A stretch of 13,440 nt of DNA from NCBI GenBank assembly GCA_023419055.1, contig JAEZYO010000303.1:1-13440 (forward strand), read 5' to 3'. Origin of the DNA: Pseudomonadota bacterium. GTDB taxonomy: Bacteria; Myxococcota; Polyangia; Polyangiales; Polyangiaceae. Shown here piece by piece: positions 1 through 6,390 of the stretch (position 1 is the first letter of the stretch; each line of letters starts with the position of its first letter). A program made the position numbers and the translations under genes. The notes under the pieces were generated by a model. That model had not been told where the DNA came from. It made no database searches and worked only from the letters and a program-made list of their open reading frames with translations.

Positions 1-11
1 CGACGTCCCTG

Positions 12-36
12 CGCGGAGCCGAGAACGCGATTTTTT
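12..36 (+). terminator. Weak terminator-like site at the left edge
   Basis: CGCG at 12-15 can pair with CGCG at 26-29, and six T residues follow at 31-36. This would suit a plus-strand gene lying just left of the window and converging on the dioxygenase gene. The stem is only 4 bp, so the T-run carries most of the case. On the minus strand the run reads as A, so it does not serve the dioxygenase transcript. Confidence 0.22.
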
Positions 37-61
37 AGAAAGCCATTCCCCCGACACGTAC

Positions 62-979
62 TCACCCGAGCTGAGGGCTGCGGCGGCTCACGCTGCCGTA
101 TTCGAAGCCTGTCACCGGGTAGGTCACGGTTTCGCCAGCAGCCGCTGCGGCGACCGCCAGGACGGGGGTGAAATGCTCGTCGCTCGGGTGCGCGATGCGA
201 TGAGCGGGCGCGCGCGTCCTGAAGTCGGCGAGCTCGTCGATCGCCGAGCGCTCGAGCGCGTCGGCGACCCAGGCGTCGAACTCGCTCGCCCAGGCGGGCG
301 GCGCCGAGCGCTCCGAGAAATCCAAGCGGCGCAGGTTGTGCGTGAGGTTTCCGCTGCCCAGGATGAGGACGCCCTCGTCACGGAGCGGCGCGAGGCGGCG
401 GCCCATCGCGACGACCTGATCGGGCTTGCCCGGGGCGGGCAGCGACACCTGGACTACCGGGACGTCCGCTTCGGGGAAGAGGTGCACGAGGGGGACCCAG
501 ACGCCGTGGTCGAAGCCGCGCTCGACGCGCCTGACCGCCTCGGTCGTGGAGAGCAGCGAAGCGACGCGCTCCGCGAGCGCGGGCGCTCCCGGAGCCGGGT
601 ACTCGACCCGATAGAGCGGGTCGGGGAAGCCGGAGAAGTCGTAAATGAGCCGAGGCCGCGCGCCGACTTCGACCGAGAGCGGTGAGCTCTCGAAATGCGC
701 AGAGATGCAGAGGATCGCTTTGGGCTTGGGCAACGCTCGACCCCAGCGCCGGAGCGGCTCTCCGCGGGCGGCGTCGAGGGCCAGAGTGGGCGCGCCGTGC
801 GCCAGGAAGCCGACGGGCAGGCGCGCCGCCCGTGACGGAGGGGGCTCGGTGCTCTCCTCGCTGGCTCGCCTCGCGCAGCCGAGGGCGCTCGCCGACAACC
901 CGAGCAAGAGCCGACGCCGGTCGAGCTCTGACGCGCAGGGGCGAGATCTTTGCACCAAGGCCACGGAAGCATGCACCAA
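62..979 (-). CDS. DODA-type (LigB/YgiD-like) extradiol ring-cleavage dioxygenase with a Tat-like leader
   Basis: Class III non-heme Fe(II) dioxygenase of the 4,5-DOPA dioxygenase (YgiD/LigB) type, which opens catechol rings. Seen (305 aa reading): HGAP with H61, SAHF with H95, the family block around YDFSGFPDPLY (113-123), GFDHG with H158, GSGNLTHN with H214, and H264/H269 near the C-terminus. These His positions match the family's metal and catalytic residues. The family is normally cytosolic, about 260 aa, and starts near the HGAP motif. Here about 55 residues precede it, including a three-Arg stretch (21-23), a short hydrophobic run and a Cys at 35 (SALGC), which resembles a Tat lipoprotein signal. 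The start is uncertain: TTG at 979, with in-frame GTG at 976, 964 and 955, and no clear Shine-Dalgarno. It lies 9 bp after the lipase-like gene and is probably co-transcribed with it. The natural substrate cannot be told. Confidence 0.88.
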   Translation of the reverse strand: MVHASVALVQRSRPCASELDRRRLLLGLSASALGCARRASEESTEPPPSRAARLPVGFLAHGAPTLALDAARGEPLRRWGRALPKPKAILCISAHFESSPLSVEVGARPRLIYDFSGFPDPLYRVEYPAPGAPALAERVASLLSTTEAVRRVERGFDHGVWVPLVHLFPEADVPVVQVSLPAPGKPDQVVAMGRRLAPLRDEGVLILGSGNLTHNLRRLDFSERSAPPAWASEFDAWVADALERSAIDELADFRTRAPAHRIAHPSDEHFTPVLAVAAAAAGETVTYPVTGFEYGSVSRRSPQLG

Positions 980-988
980 ACCGGGGCG

Positions 989-2311
989 TCAGGCGAGATC
1001 GCGCGCGGTGCGCTCGGTTCCCACCCCGAGCTCTTTTGCGCGCCCAGCGGCGATGAAGCGCGCAACGTCGTCCCAGAGCGCCTCGAAACGAGCCGCGTCG
1101 AAATCGGAGTAGCTCGGGATCCAGTCGCCCGCCCAGGCCGTTCCGCCGAGCGATCCGAATTTCCCGACCACGTCGAGGTGGTCGGCGACGGTCGCGTGAA
1201 TCAGCTCACCCCACACCTGGGAGTTGGTGGGGACGAGGCCGTCGTTGTCGCGCGCGGAGGGCAGCTCGCGGTACGCCTCCAAGAGCTTCGCCTCCTGCGC
1301 CGGCACCGGCGGAGGGATGACCCGACTTTCACCGCGCGAGACCACGAAGCGCAGGAAGCCGTAGAGCGGGTGCATGATCTGCGTGTAGAGGTCCCAGGTG
1401 CTGCGCAGCAAGCTGCGCCAGGTGACCTCGGGCGAGCGGGTGACGACCGAGCCGTAGCGGACCTTGGGATCGGCGGTGCAGGCGTTCAAGAGATCGCACC
1501 CCGCCGGGGTGAGCTGGAACAAGAGCGACTGATCTCGGCCGACGTGCTCGAAGAACTCGGTCAGGGCCCGGCGGCGCTCGTCGGAGAAGTCGTCGAAGAG
1601 CTTCTCCTTGAACTCGGCGAACGTCCCGCGCCGCTTTCCGAACGGATCCCGGATTTTGACGATGAAGTAGCCGAACGCCAGGGCGAGCCGCAGGAGGAGC
1701 CCGCGTGCGAGGAGCCAGATCAGGTAGCGCGTCCCCACTCGCAGCAAGCGCCGCCCGAACGCGCCGCTGAAGAACGTGGCGGCGGGCGATCCGAAATGTG
1801 GGCACGAGACCGTGACCAGGCTCTCCACGAGCTCCGGCCGCTCGAACACCACGCGCGTCGGGAGCGACGCCGTCGGCGCGAGCGCGAGGCGCGCGTCGAG
1901 GCCGCCCGTGGAGTGCCCGATGATGTGGATCGGCCCGCCACGTGTCGCGACCTCCGCCAGCGCTTCCACGACGCGAGCCGCGCGTTCTCGGATGGACGCG
2001 GTCGGCAGCGTCGTAAGCTCGATGATTTCGGCGTCGAGACCAAGCCTCCCGAAACTGCGCTCCAGCTCTTCGCGCACACCCGTGAAGTACGCGATGTCGC
2101 CGAGCCTGCCGAATCCGAAGAAGCCTGGTACGAGCAGAACTCGGTGCGTTTCACCTCGGGCTGCCTGTGCTTCGGACACGTCGTCTCGTATCAGCTCTCC
2201 GGCAGGGCTGCCGTCGGCTGCCGGGTCGACCGAAAATCCCGGTTGAGCCGAGCGCCCGGGACTGGACGGCGCTCGGGCGGGTTCGTGAGGAGTTTCAGGA
2301 ACTTCGATCAA
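989..2311 (-). CDS. Lipase-like alpha/beta hydrolase
   Basis: Probable triacylglycerol lipase or esterase, hydrolysing ester bonds of lipids. Seen (440 aa reading): a beta-strand and oxyanion region LLVPGFFGFG (59-68), the nucleophile elbow GHSTGG with Ser134, a PHFGSPAA block (171-178) like the HxGSP segment of bacterial true lipases, an acid candidate in RDNDGLVP (Asp355 or Asp357), and ADHLDVVG with His378. A strongly hydrophobic stretch at about 196-219 may be a membrane-dipping lid. The first 50 or so residues are rich in Pro, Ala and Ser and probably disordered. The start is unsure: TTG at 2311 lacks a Shine-Dalgarno, and an in-frame GTG at about codon 45 would still keep the whole fold. 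No convincing signal peptide is visible, so the location is open. It is the first gene of a likely operon with the dioxygenase. Fold and catalytic class are firm; the substrate is inferred. Confidence 0.85.
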   Translation of the reverse strand: MIEVPETPHEPARAPSSPGRSAQPGFSVDPAADGSPAGELIRDDVSEAQAARGETHRVLLVPGFFGFGRLGDIAYFTGVREELERSFGRLGLDAEIIELTTLPTASIRERAARVVEALAEVATRGGPIHIIGHSTGGLDARLALAPTASLPTRVVFERPELVESLVTVSCPHFGSPAATFFSGAFGRRLLRVGTRYLIWLLARGLLLRLALAFGYFIVKIRDPFGKRRGTFAEFKEKLFDDFSDERRRALTEFFEHVGRDQSLLFQLTPAGCDLLNACTADPKVRYGSVVTRSPEVTWRSLLRSTWDLYTQIMHPLYGFLRFVVSRGESRVIPPPVPAQEAKLLEAYRELPSARDNDGLVPTNSQVWGELIHATVADHLDVVGKFGSLGGTAWAGDWIPSYSDFDAARFEALWDDVARFIAAGRAKELGVGTERTARDLA

Positions 2312-2413
2312 GTGCTGTTCTTTTGTTCAGTGCTCTGGTAGGGCTCTTCCAGTCGAGCCGGCCCGCTTGCAGCCCGGGCCGAGCTCGACGCCATTCAGAA
2401 GAGCGAGTCCAGC

Positions 2414-2764
2414 ATGCAAAGCGATCTCAACGAGCCCGTTCGTGAGCTTCACCCCATGGCCGAGTGGACGACGGAGCGCGGAATGCGTGTCTCTTGCTAC
2501 GCGATGCCGCTCGAGCGAGTGCCCGCAGACTTCTTTGCCGATCCGGACGGGCGCTGGACCTATGAAGAGCTGGCAGAGGCCGCGTGCTTTCCGAACGCGG
2601 GCGTCGCCATCGGAGCGCTGAGGGACGCGTTCAACGGTCACCCGGAGGGCGCCGCCGTCGTGACCCTCAACGCCGAGTCCCGGCCATACGTCGCGATCGT
2701 GGAGTGCCCCATCGCGTACGCGTGCGTCGAGGAAAGCGACTCGCTTTCGATCTCTGCCGCTTGA
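2414..2764 (+). CDS. Small protein of unknown function
   Basis: I do not recognise this 116-residue protein. It is probably real: third codon positions are strongly G/C, the composition is that of a soluble acidic protein, and there is no better reading frame on either strand. No signal peptide, membrane segment or known motif is visible. Four Cys are scattered (in VSCYAMP, AACFP, ECPIA and YACVEE), with no metal-binding spacing. The C-terminal half (about 60-105) reads as alternating strands and helix. ATG 2414 is the first start; ATG 2456 is an alternative, and neither has a strong Shine-Dalgarno. It is divergent from the lipase operon (about 100 bp between) and convergent with the secreted protein gene downstream. 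No function can be inferred. Confidence 0.6.
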   Translation: MQSDLNEPVRELHPMAEWTTERGMRVSCYAMPLERVPADFFADPDGRWTYEELAEAACFPNAGVAIGALRDAFNGHPEGAAVVTLNAESRPYVAIVECPIAYACVEESDSLSISAA

Positions 2765-2794
2765 GCGCGCGACCGGAGCGCGAAAGGCGCGCTC
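2763..2794. terminator. Candidate bidirectional terminator between convergent genes
   Basis: GAGCGCGC at 2763-2770 is exactly complementary to GCGCGCTC at 2787-2794. A tighter alternative pairs GAGCGC at 2776-2781 with GCGCTC at 2789-2794 over a 7-nt loop. It sits at the stop of the upstream gene and 10 bp from the stop of the minus-strand gene. There is no T-tract on either strand, and short GC-only stems arise often by chance here. Confidence 0.35.
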
Positions 2795-2804
2795 GTCGTC
2801 ACCC

Positions 2805-3608
2805 TCAGGACTTCTGCCTGGCCTTCTGCCGCGCCTCGGCGAGGAGCTGACGAAAGAGTCGAGTGCGCATGGTCGTCTTGCCGTCGTTCACCGAAGTGCA
2901 CGACGTGCCGGTTCCGTACAGCGCGAACATCGCGAAGTCCCATTCCGTCTTGGGCGACGCCCAGGCGCAATAGGCGCGCGCGTGGACCAACATGCGGAGC
3001 CCCGTGCGCCAGCATCGCTTGAGCGCCTCGTGATCGGTCCCGAGCAGTGACTCGATGATCTCTTCGCGCGCGGCGCGGTCGCCGGCGGAGGCGCGATCCT
3101 TGAGCTCGGGATCGCTGTCCGCCCAACGCCAGGCGCTGAGTGGATGAGCCTGGACCAGGCAGCCCTCGCCGCCTGGGCCGCGCCCCCGCCCGCCGTCGGT
3201 CGAGGGCTTCTTGGCGCTGCCTCGGCCTACCTGCACGTCTTCGCGGAATCCACTCTCCAGCATGGCGACGGCCGCGCCTGCCACGCTCAGCGTGAGCACG
3301 TCCCAACGCGGCTTCTTCTTGTTCTCGAGCGCGCCCTCGGCAGGGACACAGGACGCCATGACCGAGTTGTCTGGATTGCGGCACAGAAGTTCCCTGGCGG
3401 TCTCCACCAGCGCCCCCGCGATCGACGAGTAGCGCTCGGCGCCCGTCTCCGGGGTCTCCTTGCGGATCCAGGCGGAGTAAAAATCGGACCAGCGAGCACC
3501 TTCGCAGACTTGCGCGCTGTTGCAGTCGTTCACGACCTCCACGGAGAACGCCGTGTTCCCCGGCGGTGCGTGTTGGACCAAGAGAGCAAAGAGCCATGAC
3601 GCGCTCAT
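2805..3608 (-). CDS. Secreted cysteine-rich protein, possible lysozyme/transglycosylase fold
   Basis: A 267-aa protein from ATG 3608, which has GGGGAGA about 13 nt upstream. In-frame GTG starts at 3629 and 3656 would add an Arg/Lys n-region and give a better signal peptide before the hydrophobic SASWLFALLV segment. Seen: eight Cys in the mature part (29, 35, 76, 87, 150, 199, 214, 237), an even number that suits disulfides outside the cytoplasm. A block reading LESGF (Glu118), then a Gly-rich stretch, then GGEGCLVQ (146-153), and later FALYGTGTSC (228-237), follows the order of the soluble lytic transglycosylase motifs ESGF / GxMGLMQ / YNAG. If that holds, Glu118 is the catalytic acid and the substrate is peptidoglycan. 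This is a remote pattern match. Otherwise it is an exported protein of unknown function. The C-terminus is basic (RQKARQKS). Confidence 0.72.
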   Translation of the reverse strand: MSASWLFALLVQHAPPGNTAFSVEVVNDCNSAQVCEGARWSDFYSAWIRKETPETGAERYSSIAGALVETARELLCRNPDNSVMASCVPAEGALENKKKPRWDVLTLSVAGAAVAMLESGFREDVQVGRGSAKKPSTDGGRGRGPGGEGCLVQAHPLSAWRWADSDPELKDRASAGDRAAREEIIESLLGTDHEALKRCWRTGLRMLVHARAYCAWASPKTEWDFAMFALYGTGTSCTSVNDGKTTMRTRLFRQLLAEARQKARQKS

Positions 3609-3747
3609 GACGACACCTGTTCTCCCCACGGGCTTGGGGCCGTTGACCCCTTCCACGCCGAGCGAGTCGGCGTAAGAGGGCTCTTTTCATCGAGCATCAC
3701 GCTAGTACCTTCGACAAGAATCAATGCCACGCGCCTTCGTGTGTGAG

Positions 3748-3764
3748 TTGGCACGAGAGCGGCG
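3748..3764 (+). promoter_or_regulatory. Weak sigma54 (-24/-12) promoter candidate
   Basis: TTGGCACGAGAGCGGCG carries a perfect -24 element (TTGGCACG) and a GC at the right 10-nt distance from the GG pair, but CGGC replaces TTGC at -12. Myxobacteria use sigma54 widely. The start site would fall near 3775, leaving a leader of about 270 nt before the isoaspartyl peptidase. The poor -12 element keeps this tentative. Confidence 0.25.
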
Positions 3765-4022
3765 AAGACACTTCTAGCGCACTCACCGGCTGCGTCGAGT
3801 GTGCATTGAACACACGTGTCCGGCCGGCGCGACCCTAGGCGCGGCTATACCTGCGGAATTCAACAGTTGCTCGGCCATGCGTGTTCGATTTTGCGCGCTC
3901 TCTCCGGCAACTCTGGGTGAGCTGACGCACGTCGGAAACCCGCGAAATCTAGCGGCCGGCGCAAGAAAATTTACGCACTCGCAGCCGACGCCCGCGCTGA
4001 CGCGGCGGCCCCGCCGGGGCTA

Positions 4023-4041
4023 GGCTCCGCGCGTCGGAGCC
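4023..4041 (+). promoter_or_regulatory. RBS-covering hairpin
   Basis: GGCTCCG at 4023-4029 pairs perfectly with CGGAGCC at 4035-4041 over the loop CGCGT. The GGAG at 4036-4039 is the only Shine-Dalgarno for ATG 4047 (7 nt away) and lies wholly in the 3' arm. In RNA this stem would hide it. A second small hairpin (4008-4020, GCCCC/GGGGC) lies directly upstream. The pairing is seen; any control of translation is inferred. Confidence 0.4.
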
Positions 4042-4046
4042 CGCTC

Positions 4047-4955
4047 ATGAAAATCTATGCCGAAATGTTCGACGCGCGCCACGCTCGCTACTGCGTCTTC
4101 GTGCACGGCGGCGCCGGCGCGTGGCCGGAGGAGCGTCGCGCCGACGGCGTGAGCGGCTGCGAGCGGGCGGTGCTCGCGGCCAGCGCCGAGCTCGAGCGCG
4201 GCGCGAGCGCGCTCGACGCGGTCGAGCTCGCCGTACGCTGGCTCGAAGACGATCCGAATTTCAACGCCGGCACCGGCGCGAACCTCACTCGTGACGGCAC
4301 GCTCGAGCTCGACGCCTCGATCATGGACGGCCGCGCGCTTCGAGCAGGCGCGGTCGCGGGCCTCGGCGCCTTTCGAAACCCGGTGAGCGTCGCGCGTGGA
4401 GCGCTCGAGGAAGGGCGGCACGTGCTCTACGCAGCGCGAGGCGCCGACGCGCTCGCGTTGCGCCGGGGACATCGAGACGTCGACCCGTCGGTCTTGATCA
4501 TCGAGCGCGCTCGCGAGCGGCTGGCGAGGGCGCTCGCCACGGAGCCGCCGAAGGAAGGCGACACCGTCGGGGCAGTCGCGTTCGACGCGCTGGGCCGTTT
4601 CGCCGCGGCCACCAGCACCGGCGGGATCACCGGGAAACTGCCCGGCCGAGTGGGCGATAGCCCGATCCCGGGCGCCGGCTGCTACGCCGACGACGAGCTC
4701 GGCGCCGCTTCTTCCACCGGAAATGGTGAAGGGATCCTGCGGGTGGTGCTGGCTTTTCGGGTGCTGTCGCGCGCCGAACCGGCAGGGCTCCGCGAGAGCG
4801 CGAGCGCCGCGCTCGGCTACCTGTCGTCCCGCGCCGGCGCGAGCGGAGGCTTGATCGCGATCAGTGCCAGACGAGAGCTCTGTTGGGCGCGCTCGACCGA
4901 AGCGATGCCTTGGGCCTTTATGCTACACGGCGGAGCCATCACGAGCGGCGCGTGA
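4047..4955 (+). CDS. Isoaspartyl peptidase / plant-type L-asparaginase (Ntn hydrolase)
   Basis: Member of the threonine N-terminal-nucleophile asparaginase_2 family. It hydrolyses isoaspartyl dipeptides and asparagine and is made as a precursor that cuts itself into alpha and beta chains. Seen (302 aa): the start strand FVHGGAG (18-24), DAVELAV (57-63), NFNAGTGANL (71-80), LDASIMDG (88-95), GAFRNP (107-112), then the autocleavage site with Thr173 in GDTVGAVAFD; the cut would fall before Thr173. STGGITGKLPGRVGDSP (190-206) and GAGCYADD (209-216) supply the substrate-binding loop, and SSTGNGE (222-228) follows. The length is normal. ATG 4047 has GGAG 7 nt upstream inside a hairpin; ATG 4065 is an alternative. 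No signal peptide is visible, so it is cytosolic. It probably recycles damaged Asp residues or exogenous peptides. The gene stands alone, with about 65 bp before lemA. Confidence 0.93.
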   Translation: MKIYAEMFDARHARYCVFVHGGAGAWPEERRADGVSGCERAVLAASAELERGASALDAVELAVRWLEDDPNFNAGTGANLTRDGTLELDASIMDGRALRAGAVAGLGAFRNPVSVARGALEEGRHVLYAARGADALALRRGHRDVDPSVLIIERARERLARALATEPPKEGDTVGAVAFDALGRFAAATSTGGITGKLPGRVGDSPIPGAGCYADDELGAASSTGNGEGILRVVLAFRVLSRAEPAGLRESASAALGYLSSRAGASGGLIAISARRELCWARSTEAMPWAFMLHGGAITSGA

Positions 4956-4988
4956 ACTTGCGCGCCCGGCGGCGGGCATCATTTCGTG

Positions 4989-4997
4989 TGCTATGAC
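4989..4997 (+). promoter_or_regulatory. Possible extended -10 promoter of the lemA operon
   Basis: TG-C-TATGAC fits the extended -10 pattern TGnTATAAT at four of six core positions plus the TG. It would start transcription near 5004, just before the Shine-Dalgarno GAGGAA at 5013-5018. No good -35 hexamer lies at the expected distance. Only about 65 bp separate lemA from the previous gene, so read-through is also possible. Confidence 0.22.
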
Positions 4998-5020
4998 ACG
5001 CGAGTCGCGAACGAGGAACG

Positions 5021-5617
5021 ATGATGACCCGATCGATACGTAGCGTGCTCTTCTCGCTCGGCCTCTTGCTCGGCGTGCCTTCGCTGAGCGGATGCGGGTA
5101 CAACGAGGTGATCGAGCGTGACGAAGACGTGAAGGGCGCGTGGGCCGAGGTGCAGAACCAGTACAAGCGCCGCTCGGACCTGGTTCCGAACCTCGTCAAC
5201 GTCGTCAAGGCCAACGCCAATTTCGAGAAGGAGACGCTGGAGAAGGTCGTGGAGGCCCGCTCGAAGGTGGCGGGGATCAAGGTCGACGCGTCGACGATCG
5301 ACGATCCGAGCAAGCTCAAGCAGTTCGAGGAAGCTCAGCAGAACCTCGGCGGAGCGCTCTCGCGGCTCATGGTCGTGGTGGAGCGGTATCCGGACCTGAA
5401 GGCCACCGAAGGCTTCCGCGATCTGCAGGCGCAGCTCGAAGGCACGGAGAACCGCATCACGGTGGCGCGCAAGCGCTACATCGACGAGGTCGCCGAGTAC
5501 AACAAGGTAGTGCAGCGCTTCCCGAGCAGCATCGGCGCCAGCATCCGCGGCAAGAGCGTGCGCCCCACGTTCGAGGCGCCGGCAGGGCTCGAGAACCCCC
5601 CGGAAGTCAAGTTCTGA
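5021..5617 (+). CDS. lemA: LemA family lipoprotein
   Basis: LemA-type envelope protein of 198 aa. Seen: a hydrophobic segment ending in the lipobox LSGC (Cys25), then the family core YNEVIERDEDVKGAWAEVQNQYKRRSDLVPNLVNVVKA (27-64). This is the conserved opening of LemA, in which a long helix packs against three more. Residues 99-165 form the remaining helices (FEEAQQNLGGALSRLMV, ENRITVARKRYIDEVAEYN), and the tail RPTFEAPAG is also typical. ATG 5021 is followed at once by ATG 5024; the Shine-Dalgarno GAGGAA at 5013-5018 is better spaced for the second. Most LemA proteins have an uncleaved N-terminal membrane anchor, while this one has a clear lipoprotein signal. Its stop lies 4 bp before the YgcG-like gene. 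LemA and TPM proteins are paired in many bacteria, and the exact biochemical role is not settled. Confidence 0.95.
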   Translation: MMTRSIRSVLFSLGLLLGVPSLSGCGYNEVIERDEDVKGAWAEVQNQYKRRSDLVPNLVNVVKANANFEKETLEKVVEARSKVAGIKVDASTIDDPSKLKQFEEAQQNLGGALSRLMVVVERYPDLKATEGFRDLQAQLEGTENRITVARKRYIDEVAEYNKVVQRFPSSIGASIRGKSVRPTFEAPAGLENPPEVKF

Positions 5618-5621
5618 CGCC

Positions 5622-6386
5622 ATGCGCCTCGCGCGAGCAGCCGGGCCGCTCGGCGTTGCGACAGCCCTCGTCGCTTGGCCGCTCGCGGTCCACGCCGCGG
5701 ACGTGCCGGCGCTGCGCGGACACGTCAACGACTACGCCAACGTCATTCCCGACGACGCCGAGTCGCGCCTCGAGCAGAAGCTCGCCGACTACGAGAGCGC
5801 CACCGGGCGCCAGTACGCCGTGCTCACCCTGCAAACCCTCGGGGGTGAGGATATCGAGGGCTTCTCGATCAGAACGGTGGAGGCCTGGAAGCTCGGACAA
5901 AAGAAGCAAGACAACGGGCTCTTGCTGCTGGTCGTGCCGGGCGACAGGAAGACGCGGATCGAGGTGGGCTACGGCCTGGAGGGTGAAATCACGGATCTGC
6001 GCTCCTCGCGCGTGATTCGAGAGATCCTGACCCCGGCGTTCCGGACCGGAGACTACGCGGGCGGCATCGAGCGCGGGCTCGACTCGCTGATGGGAGCGAA
6101 GGGCACGGAGCCGGCGAGCGCGCCCAGGCGAGCGGCCAGGCGCGGCCCGGCCATTGGCTTCGAGCTCTTCGTCCTGATCGTGTTTTTTGTCTTCCCGCTG
6201 CTCGGTTGGCTCTTCGGCGGGCGCGGCCGTTCAGGGCGCCGCTACGGACGGAGCTACGGCGGCGGATACTGGGGCGGGGGCTTCGGCGGCGGTGGGTTCG
6301 GGGGCGGCGGTGGCTTTGGCGGTGGTGGTGGTTTCAGCGGGGGCGGAGGCGGGTTCGGCGGCGGGGGCGCTTCGGGATCATGGTGA
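5622..6386 (+). CDS. YgcG-like TPM-domain protein with glycine-rich tail
   Basis: Envelope protein of the TPM_phosphatase (Psb32/YgcG) family, 254 aa. Seen: a signal peptide (1-26, ending VHAAD); a TPM domain at about 32-157 with the hallmarks VNDYANVIPDD (35-45), GRQYAVLTLQTLGG (62-75), DNGLLLLVVPGDRKTRIEVGYGLEG (97-121) and FRTGDYAGGIERGLDSL (140-156); a basic linker; one membrane segment at about 179-198; and a cytosol-side or exposed tail (200-254) of Arg, Tyr and long Gly runs with repeated FGGGG. The order signal-TPM-TM-Gly tail is that of E. coli YgcG-type proteins found next to lemA. Some TPM proteins have acid phosphatase activity, but the role here is unknown. It starts 4 bp after lemA and ends 4 bp before a second TPM gene, so the three form one transcription unit. 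Confidence 0.93.
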   Translation: MRLARAAGPLGVATALVAWPLAVHAADVPALRGHVNDYANVIPDDAESRLEQKLADYESATGRQYAVLTLQTLGGEDIEGFSIRTVEAWKLGQKKQDNGLLLLVVPGDRKTRIEVGYGLEGEITDLRSSRVIREILTPAFRTGDYAGGIERGLDSLMGAKGTEPASAPRRAARRGPAIGFELFVLIVFFVFPLLGWLFGGRGRSGRRYGRSYGGGYWGGGFGGGGFGGGGGFGGGGGFSGGGGGFGGGGASGSW

Positions 6387-6390
6387 GCGC

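Larger units (their letters stand above)
3609..4046. other. Intergenic region, 438 bp, divergent promoters
   Basis: This gap separates the minus-strand secreted protein from the plus-strand isoaspartyl peptidase and must hold promoters for both. No reading frame in it looks like a protein: the one open stretch (3799-4023, plus) has mixed third positions and an implausible composition. The visible items are a sigma54-like site (3748-3764), an 8-bp palindrome ACACGTGT (3812-3819) next to CCGGCCGG (3820-3827), a GCCCC/GGGGC hairpin (4008-4020) and the hairpin over the Shine-Dalgarno at 4023-4041. Parts of it are clearly less GC-rich than the neighbouring genes. Confidence 0.6.

Noticed and set aside
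950..2341. A 463-codon open frame on the plus strand opposite the lipase-like gene
   Set aside because: The composition is dominated by Arg, Glu, Ala and Val without hydrophobic core patterns, while the minus strand carries a full catalytic triad.
3799..4023. A 74-codon plus-strand frame in the long intergenic region
   Set aside because: Third positions are mixed, the composition is unlike a protein, there is no Shine-Dalgarno, and it runs into the hairpins before the isoaspartyl peptidase.
5140..6015. A 291-codon plus-strand frame across lemA and the YgcG-like gene
   Set aside because: It is an Arg/Gly/Pro-rich +1 reading that crosses the boundary of two clearly assigned genes.
6250..6380. 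GGC/GGT tract in the YgcG-like gene as a tandem repeat or CRISPR-like array
   Set aside because: Units vary in length and have no spacers; they simply encode the Gly-rich tail usual for this family.
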